Shown piece after piece: positions 34,953-45,000 of a stretch of DNA of 64,000 nucleotides. The translations under genes and the position numbers were made by a program. Numbering within the stretch: position 1 is the stretch's first letter; every line of letters begins with the position of its first letter. Below the pieces are notes generated by a model, which saw only the letters and a list, made by a program, of their open reading frames with translations, did not search any database and was not told where the DNA came from. This DNA comes from an uncultured Lachnospiraceae bacterium. GTDB lineage: Bacteria > Bacillota > Clostridia > Lachnospirales > Lachnospiraceae. Where the stretch lies: contig CAMUMG010000002.1 in the NCBI GenBank assembly GCA_947089905.1, positions 62,001 to 126,000 of the forward strand. Direction: 5' to 3'.

Positions 34953-35771
34953 ATGAGAAAAAAAATTGTAGCGGTTATGATGTGCATGATACTTGGTTTA
35001 AGTGTAATATCTTGTGGAAAAAAGGAAGATGGGAATGGGGATGAGGAATTGACTCCGACACCAACTTCAATAGAAACAGGAACACCAACACCAATACCAG
35101 AACCAACATCAACACCAGAGACAACACCAACACCAGTACCAGGTGAGCAGGATCAAACGACAGAAGATCAAACGACAGGGGATCAGACAACACCTATTAT
35201 AGATGGGACAAAGTACCACAATGAAACATATGGATTTGAAATAACAGTACCTGATGATTATGTAATCTATGATGAAGAAACCAGTATGAATATTATCTAT
35301 CAATCTATGGCTGCTCTTTACCAAAGTGTTGACGAGATGATAGCAGCATTTGATTCGGTTGGTATTAAATATCCGTTTGTTTCCGTAACTTCCAAACCGG
35401 TTGAACAAAATGCCTCTGCAAATATAATTGTACAATTATGCCCTAGTTCTGTTCTTCCGGGAACATTAGAAGATATCATAAAACAGAGTTTAGATAGCAG
35501 TTCACAGCAGTACATAAGTATTGGCGTTACTCCAACTATGGGAGAGCCAAAATTAGTTTCAGTAGATGGAAAAGATATCTGTGTTGCTGACAGCAGTGTA
35601 TATATTGATGGCGATTTTGCAGGTACTACTTACAAAGATTTTACTTTATATCAAAAGTATCTAGGCTTTGATAGCGGCTCAAATCGGATTATTATGAATT
35701 GTACTTATTATAATGAAGAAGAAGGAAAAGCGATTGACGAGATGATAAATTCTATCCACATCTTAAAGTAA
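34953..35771 (+). CDS. Lipoprotein of unknown function with Thr/Pro linker
   Basis: ATG 34953 is chosen because GAGGGTAAGA precedes it; ATG 34941 has no SD. About 272 residues: signal with lipobox VISC, Thr/Pro/Glu linker (about 30-85), then a 180-residue domain with YGFEITVPDDYVIYDEE, resembling PsbP/DUF-type small folds found in many clostridial lipoproteins. Anchored outside the membrane. It has its own promoter, structured leader and terminator, just upstream of the injection-system cluster. Function unknown. Confidence 0.75.
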   Translation: MRKKIVAVMMCMILGLSVISCGKKEDGNGDEELTPTPTSIETGTPTPIPEPTSTPETTPTPVPGEQDQTTEDQTTGDQTTPIIDGTKYHNETYGFEITVPDDYVIYDEETSMNIIYQSMAALYQSVDEMIAAFDSVGIKYPFVSVTSKPVEQNASANIIVQLCPSSVLPGTLEDIIKQSLDSSSQQYISIGVTPTMGEPKLVSVDGKDICVADSSVYIDGDFAGTTYKDFTLYQKYLGFDSGSNRIIMNCTYYNEEEGKAIDEMINSIHILK

Positions 35772-35783
35772 TACGATTAGTAT

Positions 35784-35826
35784 AAAGAGCTGTTCTACTA
35801 AGTAATTAGTGGAGCAGCTCTTTTAA
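35784..35826 (+). terminator. Rho-independent terminator before the injection-system cluster
   Basis: AAAGAGCTG-TTCTACTAA pairs with TTAGTGGAGCAGCTCTTT, followed by T-rich DNA. Only 29 bp separate it from the ATPase gene start. Confidence 0.88.
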
Positions 35827-35854
35827 ATTTAAAAAATTAGGAGTGATTATATTT

Positions 35855-37846
35855 ATGAAACAATGGGCAGAAATAGGGGCATTAAAGCTTTCTCTTTATT
35901 TAAAAGATAAAGTGACTCCTGAATTTTATGAGAAATATTCTAGTATTTTATTAGAACATACAACAAAAGAGATGCTTTTACAAAAGATAAGTGAACAAAA
36001 AGAGCAAAGGAGTATCTATCTTCAAGAACTTTTTGATTTGTGTAGTGAAAATATAATAGCAATTACTTGGGTTGAATTAGCATTTTTGGAATACTTAATG
36101 CCATTTTCTAATATGATTTTTGACTATATTACCTGTCATCATACAAGTGGTGTAACAATGGAATTAGCAACGAAAGTGGCACTGAATTCTCCTGATATTT
36201 CGCAGGCAACATCTAAGATGATACAGGCATACCAGATTATTCGTAAAATTTTAATAGAGGATACTACACAGGAAAATATTCTATATCGTAGTTTTCGTGC
36301 TGATCTATCACTGATACTTTTCATAGAGGGAAAAGAATTTATTTCTTTTGAAGAAACAATTTATACTTATTTTTCAAAGAAGGAAAAATTACTTCCATCG
36401 ATTTTATATCAAGAGGAAATAGAAAACTTTGCAAAAAAAATAAGACAGTTTCTTGTTTTAGAAACGCCAGTTTTATGGATTATAGGGGAAAAGGCATCTG
36501 GGAAAAAGTTTACAGCAAAACATTTGGCAACATGTCTTGGATGGAATCTTTTTTTTCTAAGAGGAGAAGAAATAGTATCGTTAGAGCTATCAGAACAGAA
36601 AAAAATGCTATCAAGACTATTTCGGGATGCAGCTCTATTTAAAGGATGTATCTGTCTTTATGATGTACAAAAGTTTGCAGATACATCAGAAAAGTTAGAA
36701 AGTTTATGTGAAACTTTTTTAAAGAAACTGCCAGATCGACCATTAATCATAACTTCCTATTCAACATTTGAATTACCACAAAGACTATATTCAAGGGCAT
36801 TTCAAATGAGGCTTTCTCCATGTACAGCAAGCCAAAGACTAAGACTTTGGAATGGATTTGCTGCCCTATATTTAGACAGCGATTTATTCCCATTTCCTAA
36901 GGCAGCAGATAGATTTCATTTAGTAGCTGGACAGATTAAATATGTCATAGAGAGGATAAAGAGACAGAATATAGAAGAGTATAGTATGGAAGAAGTGATG
37001 AAATTTTGTTATCAAGTACTAGGACAGACAAATAAAATGGTTCGCAGTAATACATATCCTTATACTTTTAAAGATTTAAAAGTTCCAGCAGAAACAAAAC
37101 GACTGTTAGAAGCAGTTTGTGATCAGGTAAACTATAAAGGGAAGCTATTAGAAGATTGGGGACTAAAACGTTTTTATGCCTATGGGACTTGTATTTCTGT
37201 TTTAATGCAGGGAATGTCAGGAACAGGAAAGACTATGGCAGCTCATGTAATTGCCAATACATTAAATATGGAATTACTTAAAATAGATTTATCGCAGATT
37301 ATGGATAAATATATTGGAGAAACAGAAAAACGATTGGAACAAAGTTTTGACTTAGCAGAAAAGACCAGTAAAATTTTATTTTTTGATGAAGCAGATGTTT
37401 TATTTGGACGCAGAAGTGATATTCACGATTCTAAAGATCGGTATGCCAACAATGAAGTATCTTATATTTTACAGCGTTTAGAAGAATTTGATGGAATTGT
37501 CCTATTGACAACAAATCTTCAAAATAATATCGATCCCGCATTTATTCGAAGAATGAGATATATTATTCCATTTCCAATGCCAGATGCCTCCTGTAGAAAG
37601 GAGATCTGGGAATCTTTATTTCAGGAAAATCTTCCTTATAAAGAGATTGATTTTGACTTTTTAGCAGAAAAATTTGAGCTTTCTGGAGCAACAATTAAAA
37701 ATGTTGTTTTTAATGCTGCAGTTCTTGCAGCAAAAGAAGAATACCTTACAATGAAACATATTATTCAAAGTTTAGCAGAGGAATATCGAAAAGTAGGTAA
37801 GCTTGTAATACGAGAGGAGTTTTTAGGATATTCAAAGTATCTGTAA
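35855..37846 (+). CDS. Injection-system AAA+ ATPase (Afp15-like) with two AAA domains
   Basis: ATG 35855 follows TTAGGAG; a GTG at 35843 overlaps that site. About 663 residues. After a helical N-terminal part, a first, degenerate AAA module has GEKASGKK (about 210) and a Walker-B-like CICLYDVQ lacking the Glu. The second is intact: GMSGTGKT (about 452), KILFFDEADVLFG (about 507), LTTNLQNNIDPAFIRRMRYIIPF. Homologues (Afp15/Pvc15/Cis15) are needed for assembly of extracellular contractile injection systems. It is the first gene of the cluster, but its own promoter is not obvious after the terminator. Confidence 0.88.
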   Translation: MKQWAEIGALKLSLYLKDKVTPEFYEKYSSILLEHTTKEMLLQKISEQKEQRSIYLQELFDLCSENIIAITWVELAFLEYLMPFSNMIFDYITCHHTSGVTMELATKVALNSPDISQATSKMIQAYQIIRKILIEDTTQENILYRSFRADLSLILFIEGKEFISFEETIYTYFSKKEKLLPSILYQEEIENFAKKIRQFLVLETPVLWIIGEKASGKKFTAKHLATCLGWNLFFLRGEEIVSLELSEQKKMLSRLFRDAALFKGCICLYDVQKFADTSEKLESLCETFLKKLPDRPLIITSYSTFELPQRLYSRAFQMRLSPCTASQRLRLWNGFAALYLDSDLFPFPKAADRFHLVAGQIKYVIERIKRQNIEEYSMEEVMKFCYQVLGQTNKMVRSNTYPYTFKDLKVPAETKRLLEAVCDQVNYKGKLLEDWGLKRFYAYGTCISVLMQGMSGTGKTMAAHVIANTLNMELLKIDLSQIMDKYIGETEKRLEQSFDLAEKTSKILFFDEADVLFGRRSDIHDSKDRYANNEVSYILQRLEEFDGIVLLTTNLQNNIDPAFIRRMRYIIPFPMPDASCRKEIWESLFQENLPYKEIDFDFLAEKFELSGATIKNVVFNAAVLAAKEEYLTMKHIIQSLAEEYRKVGKLVIREEFLGYSKYL

Positions 37847-37859
37847 AATATAATAAATG

Positions 37860-37954
37860 TACAGTAAAAATTGTTGAAATTATAAAAGAATACATATATA
37901 ATAATATTATATTTTTACATAAAGTATTAAAAAACGACGAATTACAGTAAAAAT
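37860..37954 (+). repeat. Direct repeat TACAGTAAAAAT flanking the sheath promoter
   Basis: TACAGTAAAAAT at 37860-37871 and again at 37943-37954, 83 bp apart, one just upstream of -35 and one in the leader. Possible regulator-binding sites enabling looping. Confidence 0.4.
37874..37902 (+). promoter_or_regulatory. Strong SigA-type promoter of the structural genes
   Basis: TTGAAA (37874-37879), 17-bp spacer, TATAAT (37897-37902), about 100 nt before the sheath start. This is nearly consensus, fitting the need for many sheath and tube copies. Confidence 0.7.
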
Positions 37955-37961
37955 CAGATTT

Positions 37962-38048
37962 AGGAAGGAGGTATTGATTCCGGATAGGGCGGGGTCAGAA
38001 GAATATGGCAGAATATTTATCACCGGGGATCTTTGTAGAGGAATTTGA
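37962..38048 (+). other. Strong SD and possible 24-codon leader ORF overlapping the sheath start
   Basis: AGGAAGGAGG (37962-37971) lies 33 nt before the sheath ATG, too far to serve it. A TTG at 37974 opens a 24-codon frame that ends at 38048 inside the sheath gene in another frame. The sheath ATG itself has only the weaker GGGCGGGG. Translation of the leader could couple to sheath translation. Confidence 0.35.
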
Positions 38049-39726
38049 TTCAGGTGCTGTACCAATGAACAGTGTCAGTACCAGTACTGCCGGATTTATA
38101 GGAGTTACGGAAAAAGGACCACAGGAGGGAGCACCAGTCCTAATCACCAGTTTTTCGGATTATTATAGAACATTTGGAGGATATCTTTCAGAAAGTGAAT
38201 TTGGAGAATATCGATATCTGCCCTATGCAGTCAATCAGTTTTTTACAAACGGTGGATCACGTTGTTTTATAAAAAGGGTTACTCCTTCTGATGCTACTTT
38301 TGCACACTTTGGGGAAAAGGAAGACTCTTTATTGATTTATGCAAAAAATCCAGGATCATGGGGAAATAAAATTTCTTTGACTATGATCCCAACAAGTAAA
38401 TCTAAAACTCAGATTTTAGAAGAGCTTACACAGGATTCATCCACAAAATATCGAGTAAAAAATGCAAATGGCTTTACACAAGGAGATATCATCTTATTTG
38501 AGTCACCACAAAAAAAGCAATATAATCGTATTCTTGAAATAGATGGGACAGTATTGACATTTGAACTACCATTTGAAGATGATGTAATAGATACAGGAAT
38601 TCTTCCTACAAAAGTAATTTCAACCTGTGAGATTGATGTGGAAATACATTATGATACGATTACAGAAAAGTATGAGGGATGTTCTACCAATTCTAATTCT
38701 ATCAATTTTATAAATACAAGAATAACAAATTCAGATTTAATATTATTCAAAGCTATTCCATCCAATCAGATACAATCGCCATTATTACAGATGATAGGAG
38801 AAGAAAGTTCAAAGTTTATGGTCAGTTTATCAGGAGGGACAAATGGAACAAAGGAAGCTTTGTCCTGTGCTGATTTTATTGGGGAGGATAAAGGACCAGG
38901 AGCAAGAACAGGAATTCAGGCATTTATTGATAATAGTGAAGTCAGTCTGATGGCTGTACCGGGAATTACAGATCCACAAGTAGAGTTGATGTTAATTGCC
39001 CACTGTGAAAATTTAGGAAGTCGTTTTGCCATTTTAGATATTCCAAAGGAGAAAAAGACAGTTCAAGATGTTTTGGAGTTTCGAAATATGTTTGATAGTG
39101 AGTATGCAGCAATCTATCATCCGTGGGTAAGAGTACTTAATCCTTTAACTAAAAATACAATGGATATTCCGCCAAGTGGATCGATTGCTGGAATTTATGC
39201 TAGAACAGATAATAATAGGGGAGTACATAAAGCTCCTGCCAATGAAATTGTGAGTGGATGTTCAGGTTTAAGCTGTAACTATACTGCCGGAGAACAGGAT
39301 ATTTTAAATCCAAAGGGCGTAAATCTAATTCGTAGTTTTTCAGGACAAGGGATTCGGGTATGGGGAGCTAGAACAATCAGTTCAAATGCACTTTGGAGAT
39401 ATGTAAATGTCCGTAGACTATTTATTTATATTGAAGAATCTATTAAAGCGAGTACAAATTGGATTGTATTTGAACCGAATAACGAATTGCTCTGGCTTCG
39501 AACTAGAAGAACAATAGAAATTTTCCTAGCTGATGTCTGGAGAAGCGGTGCATTAGCAGGAGCAACAGAAGCGGATGCTTTTTTTGTGAAAATTGGACCG
39601 GAAACGATGACACAGGGAGATATTGACGCAGGACGTTTAATCTGTGTGATTGGGATTGCACCAGTGAAGCCGGCAGAATTTGTAATTTTCCGAATTACAC
39701 AAAAGACTGCAGATGCACAGGGATAA
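38005..39726 (+). CDS. Contractile injection system sheath protein
   Basis: 573 residues. The N-terminus YLSPGIFVEEFDSGAVPMNSV and TSTAGFIGVTEKGP are the typical sheath start that forms the inter-subunit beta-strand linker; the C-terminal third has GIRVWGARTIS, WRYVNVRRLFIYIEESI and LWLRTRRTIEIFLADVWRSGALAGATEADAFFVK, the conserved phage-type sheath core. The middle (about 120-290) is a variable surface domain. Sheath rings contract to drive the inner tube through a membrane. Only one sheath gene is present, whereas Afp has three. Tube gene follows after 15 bp. Confidence 0.96.
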   Translation: MAEYLSPGIFVEEFDSGAVPMNSVSTSTAGFIGVTEKGPQEGAPVLITSFSDYYRTFGGYLSESEFGEYRYLPYAVNQFFTNGGSRCFIKRVTPSDATFAHFGEKEDSLLIYAKNPGSWGNKISLTMIPTSKSKTQILEELTQDSSTKYRVKNANGFTQGDIILFESPQKKQYNRILEIDGTVLTFELPFEDDVIDTGILPTKVISTCEIDVEIHYDTITEKYEGCSTNSNSINFINTRITNSDLILFKAIPSNQIQSPLLQMIGEESSKFMVSLSGGTNGTKEALSCADFIGEDKGPGARTGIQAFIDNSEVSLMAVPGITDPQVELMLIAHCENLGSRFAILDIPKEKKTVQDVLEFRNMFDSEYAAIYHPWVRVLNPLTKNTMDIPPSGSIAGIYARTDNNRGVHKAPANEIVSGCSGLSCNYTAGEQDILNPKGVNLIRSFSGQGIRVWGARTISSNALWRYVNVRRLFIYIEESIKASTNWIVFEPNNELLWLRTRRTIEIFLADVWRSGALAGATEADAFFVKIGPETMTQGDIDAGRLICVIGIAPVKPAEFVIFRITQKTADAQG

Positions 39727-39741
39727 AGTGGGAGGTAAATT

Positions 39742-40179
39742 ATGGCATTAGAAACATATCCATTTAAAAATTTTCGGTTTAAGGTAGAAATTGAAGGAAC
39801 ACAGGTTGCTGGTTTTAGTGAAGTAAGTGGATTTGATGCAACTTTCGATGTAATAGAGTATCGGGAAGGAGATGCCGCAGATATTACTATAAGAAAACAG
39901 CCGGGATTAATAAAGTATTCCAATATAGTAATGAAGCGGGGAGTTATTGATAAGAAAGAATTTTTTGACTGGATTCAGGAAATTCATGATGGAAAAATTG
40001 AACGTAAAACAGTAACAGTCAATCTCTGTAATGATGTTGACGAAGTAGCAGCATCTTGGCAGATTTTAAAAGCATGGCCATGCAAATATACTGGACCAGA
40101 GTTAAATGGAAAGGGTACAGATGTTGCGATGGAAAGTATAGAATTTGCCCATGAAGGACTGGTTCGAACAGATGTATAA
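39742..40179 (+). CDS. Inner tube protein (Hcp/gp19-like)
   Basis: 145 residues, the normal length. YPFKNFRFKVEIEGTQVAGFSEVSGFDATFDVIEYREG is the standard opening of T4 gp19-like tube proteins of eCIS, and the end AMESIEFAHEGLVR is equally typical. Hexameric rings stack into the tube that is filled with cargo. It follows sheath directly, with GTGGGAGG as SD. A tiny CGGTT-ATT-AACCG hairpin in the gap downstream may protect this abundant mRNA. Confidence 0.96.
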   Translation: MALETYPFKNFRFKVEIEGTQVAGFSEVSGFDATFDVIEYREGDAADITIRKQPGLIKYSNIVMKRGVIDKKEFFDWIQEIHDGKIERKTVTVNLCNDVDEVAASWQILKAWPCKYTGPELNGKGTDVAMESIEFAHEGLVRTDV

Positions 40180-40220
40180 AAGTAAAAAAGGGCGGTTATT
40201 AACCGAGAAAGGCAAAAGTT

Positions 40221-40592
40221 ATGGATATGTTTCAGACAGAATTTCCATTTGAGCTTCCAAAGGGATATTTAGATGCTAGTGGAATACTTCATAAAACAGG
40301 AACGATGCGGCTTGCAACTGCAGCAGATGAGATTGTGCCATTAAAGGATCCAAGAGTTCAGCAAAATCCCAGCTATTTAACCATTATTTTATTAGCACGG
40401 GTAATTACAAGACTGGGGAGTTTACCTGCTATAGACACAAGAACGATTGAGCATTTATTTACGGTCGATTTAGCATTTTTACAGGATATGTATCAAAGAA
40501 TTAATAGCGAACAAGCTCCTGTATTAAAAACGATATGCCCACATTGTGGAGAAGCAGTTGAAACACCATGGCCTTTTTTGGGGGAAGAATAA
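40221..40592 (+). CDS. Small eCIS tail-assembly-like protein with CPHC motif
   Basis: 123 residues. ATAADEIVPLKDPRVQQNPSYLTIILLARVITRLGSLPAIDTRTIEHLF resembles phage tail assembly proteins found after the tube gene in many eCIS clusters, where the role is probably chaperoning or tube assembly. A single CPHC pair near the C-terminus could be half of a zinc site. Its end overlaps the next ORF by 25 bp. Confidence 0.75.
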   Translation: MDMFQTEFPFELPKGYLDASGILHKTGTMRLATAADEIVPLKDPRVQQNPSYLTIILLARVITRLGSLPAIDTRTIEHLFTVDLAFLQDMYQRINSEQAPVLKTICPHCGEAVETPWPFLGEE

Positions 40593-40774
40593 CAGCTTAT
40601 CCTATCGATAAGCTGTATGAAGAGATGGCATTTTTGGGTTATTATCTACATTGGTCAAGAAGAGAATTACTTGAACTTCCCCATATGGAACGAATTAGAT
40701 GGTGCAAAGAAATTTCAGGAATCAATCAGAAACTAAATGGAGAAGAGGGAAAAAAGAATATTTTTGATGTTTGA
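40568..40774 (+). CDS. DUF6760-like small eCIS protein
   Basis: 68 residues from ATG 40568; the conserved part YPIDKLYEEMAFLGYYLHWSRRELLELPHMERIRWCKEI matches the short DUF6760-type protein that follows the tube genes of many eCIS. The first ten residues overlap the previous gene in another frame, so the true start may be a non-ATG codon nearer to YPID, close to the GGGGGAAG site at 40580. Role unknown, probably assembly. Confidence 0.7.
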   Translation: MAFFGGRITAYPIDKLYEEMAFLGYYLHWSRRELLELPHMERIRWCKEISGINQKLNGEEGKKNIFDV

Positions 40775-40800
40775 TTAGATAAAAAATTAGGTGGTGTCGT

Positions 40801-41463
40801 ATGGAAACACAGGAATATCCTCTTACTTCTGAACGATTTGTTATATCCATTGCGTCTAATATGATAGGTTTTTCTAAAGTTTCTGGAATAAAATTAAAGT
40901 CACACGAAATACAGGTTAGAAATGAGGGGGGAAGCGATATACCACTATTTTTGCCAGAGCAAAGAAAAAACCTAAATACACTTACATTAGAAAAAGGGGT
41001 TCTTTGGAGCGAAAAGAAAAAAGATGGACAAAAAGATTTGATTTCTTTAGCGGGAAAGAGTTTATATGATCTGATTATTATGGTATATGGAAAGGATCGC
41101 AATGTAAAGAGAGCATATTGTGCAGATTATGCACTGGTAAAAGAAATCTCACTTTCTGATCTTAATGCAGCTTCTCCAAATACACTGATTGAAAGTATGA
41201 TAATTGCCTATGATTTGTTGCGACCACTAGATAATAAAAAAATGGAAGGCATGTCTCCAATTCCAGCCACAGACATGAATTTTAGTTCTAGTGTAATAGC
41301 TCAGGGAAACAATAAGAAAGAACAAACTGCTTTAAATTCTGAGCTATCCAATGCCATAGGAAAGAATGAACAAATTTATAAAAAACAAGACGAACAAAGA
41401 GCGACAAAACAACAACAGATAGAGAAGGAACGCAGACAAAAAGAGGACAGGGTGGAGTTTTAG
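40801..41463 (+). CDS. Second tube protein (gp19-like) with charged C-terminal tail
   Basis: 220 residues. RFVISIASNMIGFSKVSGIKL and LTLEKGV..DLIIMVYGKD show a divergent gp19/Hcp fold (Afp5-like, expected at the tube-baseplate junction). After about residue 150 comes an extra tail rich in Gln, Lys and Glu, probably helical and disordered, unlike tube proteins of about 150 residues. Start after AGGTGGTGTC. Stop abuts the next start, so the genes are tightly linked. Confidence 0.85.
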   Translation: METQEYPLTSERFVISIASNMIGFSKVSGIKLKSHEIQVRNEGGSDIPLFLPEQRKNLNTLTLEKGVLWSEKKKDGQKDLISLAGKSLYDLIIMVYGKDRNVKRAYCADYALVKEISLSDLNAASPNTLIESMIIAYDLLRPLDNKKMEGMSPIPATDMNFSSSVIAQGNNKKEQTALNSELSNAIGKNEQIYKKQDEQRATKQQQIEKERRQKEDRVEF

Positions 41464-41904
41464 ATGATTAAGACAGTATTGATAAAACCAAAAACAATAG
41501 GATTAGGAGAGAAAATTTTTAGAAAGTATGTACCATTCAATCCTATTTCTGAAAAAGAGAGGGAATATACAAATTCCAAGTTAGTATTTCGAAACGATTC
41601 CCTGTCCAATCTGTGTGAACTTTTAGAGTTTTTGACCAGTTTGCAAAACCAGAACAAAAATCAGTCTATAGGAATGAATTTGACACAGATAAAACAGACC
41701 ACTATTTATCAGATCCAAAATCAAATTCAGCTTATCCAGAATAATCCTTTCATTCGAATGGAATTAAAAAAAGAATTGGGATATCCTAATCCTCAAAAAA
41801 TAAACTCTTCATTTTGGATAGAAAAAGTAAAAGAAGTTATACAAAAAGAAATTAAAAAAAAAATATTGTTCAACAAACTCGATGGATCTCTAAAAAAAAC
41901 TTAA
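41464..41904 (+). CDS. N-terminal part of the giant repeat protein (0-frame product, 146 aa)
   Basis: Begins immediately after the tube gene stop. 146 residues, start TVLIKPKTIGLGEKIFRKY, Lys/Asn/Gln/Ile-rich and mostly helical. No known domain. It ends ..LKKT-stop three codons after an A8 tract. The continuing -1 frame carries residues LISKDYD that align with KKDLLSKSYD in the repeats downstream, so this ORF is the front part of the same gene. Without a frame change only this short protein is made. Confidence 0.75.
   Translation: MIKTVLIKPKTIGLGEKIFRKYVPFNPISEKEREYTNSKLVFRNDSLSNLCELLEFLTSLQNQNKNQSIGMNLTQIKQTTIYQIQNQIQLIQNNPFIRMELKKELGYPNPQKINSSFWIEKVKEVIQKEIKKKILFNKLDGSLKKT
41892..41898 (+). 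other. Slippery heptamer A_AAA_AAA for -1 frameshift (within an A8 tract)
   Basis: 0-frame codons CTA AAA AAA ACT TAA; after a -1 slip both tRNAs re-pair fully with AAA and reading resumes as AAC TTA ATA into a frame open to 46568. The -1 frame is open from 41856. An alternative is that the tract is A9 in some cells, which would join the frames without slippage. Confidence 0.6.
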
Positions 41905-42065
41905 TATCAAAAGATTATGATAAAGAAAAAGATTTAATCGATAGACTAAAAACACAAAAGGTACTACCAAAAAACTATGATGCAGAAAAAATAATTCTAA
42001 GTAAAATACTAAATTGGAGAAACAACCTGTTTGAGAATATAATACTTAGAAATAAAGAACTAAAG

Positions 42066-45000
42066 GTGTACTCTGTAAAAAGTTTGATGTTACAGCGTAA
42101 AGCAATTCAGGATGTATTCTTAAAAAATGAAAATACAGAAAATAGGTTTTGGAAAAATAAACAACAAACAAATTTACAGAAAAAGTTTAGCAGTAGTTTT
42201 AGAAAAAGAAATATTATTAAAGAAAATAAAAGAAGTAGAAATACATTTTGGAATAATGACATAGAAACTTTTTTATATAAAAATATCTCTTTTCAAAAAG
42301 TTTTAGAGCATGATAGCAAAATACTAAAAAATTTATTATATAAAAATGAGATAGAGTTTTTTTTACATAAAAGGAATCTAAGTATAAATTTAAAAGAGGA
42401 TAGGAAAAGTTTAAAAAGTAGCCTTTATAAAGAAAGCTTTTTTGTATACAGTTTAAAATCCGACAAAATAAGATCTAAAAGTTTTATAGAAACTTTCAAA
42501 ATAAAAAAAGATTTACTATCAAAAAGTTATGATAATAAAAGAAATGAAATCAATACCGTAAAAATTCAAAGAGTAGTATTAAAAAGATATGGTAGAGAAA
42601 AAAAGTTAAACAATGAAATAGAAAAAAGAATTCTAAGTAAGGTCCTAAATTGGAGAAATACCCTGTTTGAGAATATAATACTTAGAAATAAAGAATTAAA
42701 GGTGTACTCTGTAAAAAGTTTGATGTTACAGAGTAAAGCAATTCAGGGTGTATTCCTAAAAAATAAAAATACAGAAAATAGGTTTTGGAAAAATAAACAA
42801 CAAACAAATTTACAGAGAAAGTTTAGCAGTAGTTTTAAACAAAGAAATACATTTTGGAAGAATGGGATAGAAGCTTTTTTATATAAAAAGATTAAACAAA
42901 ACCTTTTACAAAGTAAAAATATCTCTTTTCAAAAGGTTTTAGAACCTTATAGCAGAATACTAAAAAATTTATTATATAAAAATGAGATAGAGTTTTTTTT
43001 ACACAAAGCGAGTCTAACCATAAATTTAAAAGAGGATAGGGAAAGTTTAAAAAGTAACCTTTATAAAGAAAACTTTTTTGTATACAGTTTAAAATCCGAC
43101 AAAATAAGATCTAAAAGTTTTATAGAAACTTTCAAAATAAAAAAAGATTTACTATCAAAAAGTTATGATAATAAAAGAAATGAAATCAATACTATAAAAA
43201 TTCAAAGAGTAGTATTAAAAAGATATGATAGAGAAAAAAAGTTAAGCAATGAAATAGAAAAAAGAATTAGAATCAAGGTTCTAAATTGGGGGAACACCCT
43301 GTTTGAGAATATAATACTTAGAAATAAAGAATCAAAAGGGTACGCTGTAAAAAGTCTGATGTTACAGAGTAAAGCAATTCAGGATATATTCTTAAAAAAT
43401 GAAAATACAGAAAATAGTTTTTGGAAAAATAAACAACAAACAGATTTACAGAGAAAGTTTAGTAATAGTTTTAAAGAAAGAAATACATTTTGGGAGAGTG
43501 GGATAGAAACTTTTTTATATAAAAATATCTCTTTTCAAAAAATTTTAGAACCTTATAGCAGAATACTAAAAAATTTATTACATAAAAATGAGATAGAGTT
43601 TTTTTTACATAAAACGAATCTAAGTATAAATTTAAAAGAGGATAGGAAAAGTTTAAAAAGTAACCTTTATAAAGAAAGCTTTTTCATATACAGTTTGAAA
43701 TCTCAAAAAACATCTTCCAGAAATATTTTAGAAGCTTTCAAAGTAAAAAAAGATTTACTATCAAAAAGTTATGATAATAAAAGAAATGAAATCAATACTA
43801 TAAAAATTCAAAGAGTAGTATTAAAAAGATATGATAGAGAAAAAAAGTTAAGCAATGAAATAGAAAAAAAAATTCTAAGTAAGGTTCTAAATTGGAGAAA
43901 TACCCTGTTTGAGAATATAATACTTAGAAATATAGAATTAAAAGGGTACACTGTAAAAAGTCTGATGTTACAAAGTAAAGCAATTCAGGATGTATTCTTA
44001 AAAAATGAAAATACAGAAAGTAGGTTTTGGAAAAATAAACAACAAACAGATTTACAGAGAAAGTTTAGTAGTAGTTTTAGAGAAAGAAATATTATTGAAG
44101 AAAATAAAAGAAGTAGAAATACATTTTGGAACAATGACATAGAAACTTTTTTATATAAAAATATCTCTTTTCAAAAAGTTTTAGAGTATGATAGCATAAT
44201 ACTAAAAAATTTATTACATAAAAATGAGATAGAGTTTTTTTTACACAAAGCGAATCTAAGTATAAATTTAAAAGAGGGTAGGGAAAGTTTAAAAAGTAAC
44301 CTTTATAAAGAAAGCTTTTTTGTATACAGTTTAAAATCCGACAAAATAAGAACTAAAAGTTTTATAGAAGCTTTCAAAGTAAAAAAAGATTTACTATCAA
44401 AAAGTTATGATAATAAAAGAAATGAAATCAATACCGTAAAAATTCAAAGAGTAGTATTAAAAAGATATGGTAGAGAAAAAAAGTTAAACAATGAAATAGA
44501 AAAAAGAATTCTAAGTAAGGTCCTAAATTGGAGAAATACCCTGTTTGAGAATATAATACTTAGAAATAAAGAATTAAAGGTGTACTCTGTAAAAAGTTTG
44601 ATGTTACAGAGTAAAGCAATTCAGGGTGTATTCCTAAAAAATAAAAATACAGAAAATAGGTTTTGGAAAAATAAACAACAAACAAATTTACAGAGAAAGT
44701 TTAGCAGTAGTTTTAAACAAAGAAATACATTTTGGAAGAATGGGATAGAAGCTTTTTTATATAAAAAGATTAAACAAAACCTTTTACAAAGTAAAAATAT
44801 CTCTTTTCAAAAGGTTTTAGAACCTTATAGTAGAATACTAAAAAATTTATTACGTAAAAATGAGATAGAGTTTTTTTTACACAAAACGAATCTAAGTATA
44901 AATTTAAAAGAGGATAGAGAAAGTTTAAAAAGTAACCTTTATAAAGAAAGCTTTTTCATATACAGTTTGAAATCTCAAAAAACATCTTCCAGAAATATTT

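Noticed and set aside
37871..37878. TTGTTGAA as a Spo0A box at the sheath promoter
   Set aside because: One mismatch to TTGTCGAA in AT-rich DNA and it overlaps the -35; too weak to claim.
40193..40205. CGGTT-ATT-AACCG hairpin after the tube gene as a terminator
   Set aside because: Stem of five pairs and no T run; at most a minor mRNA-stability element.
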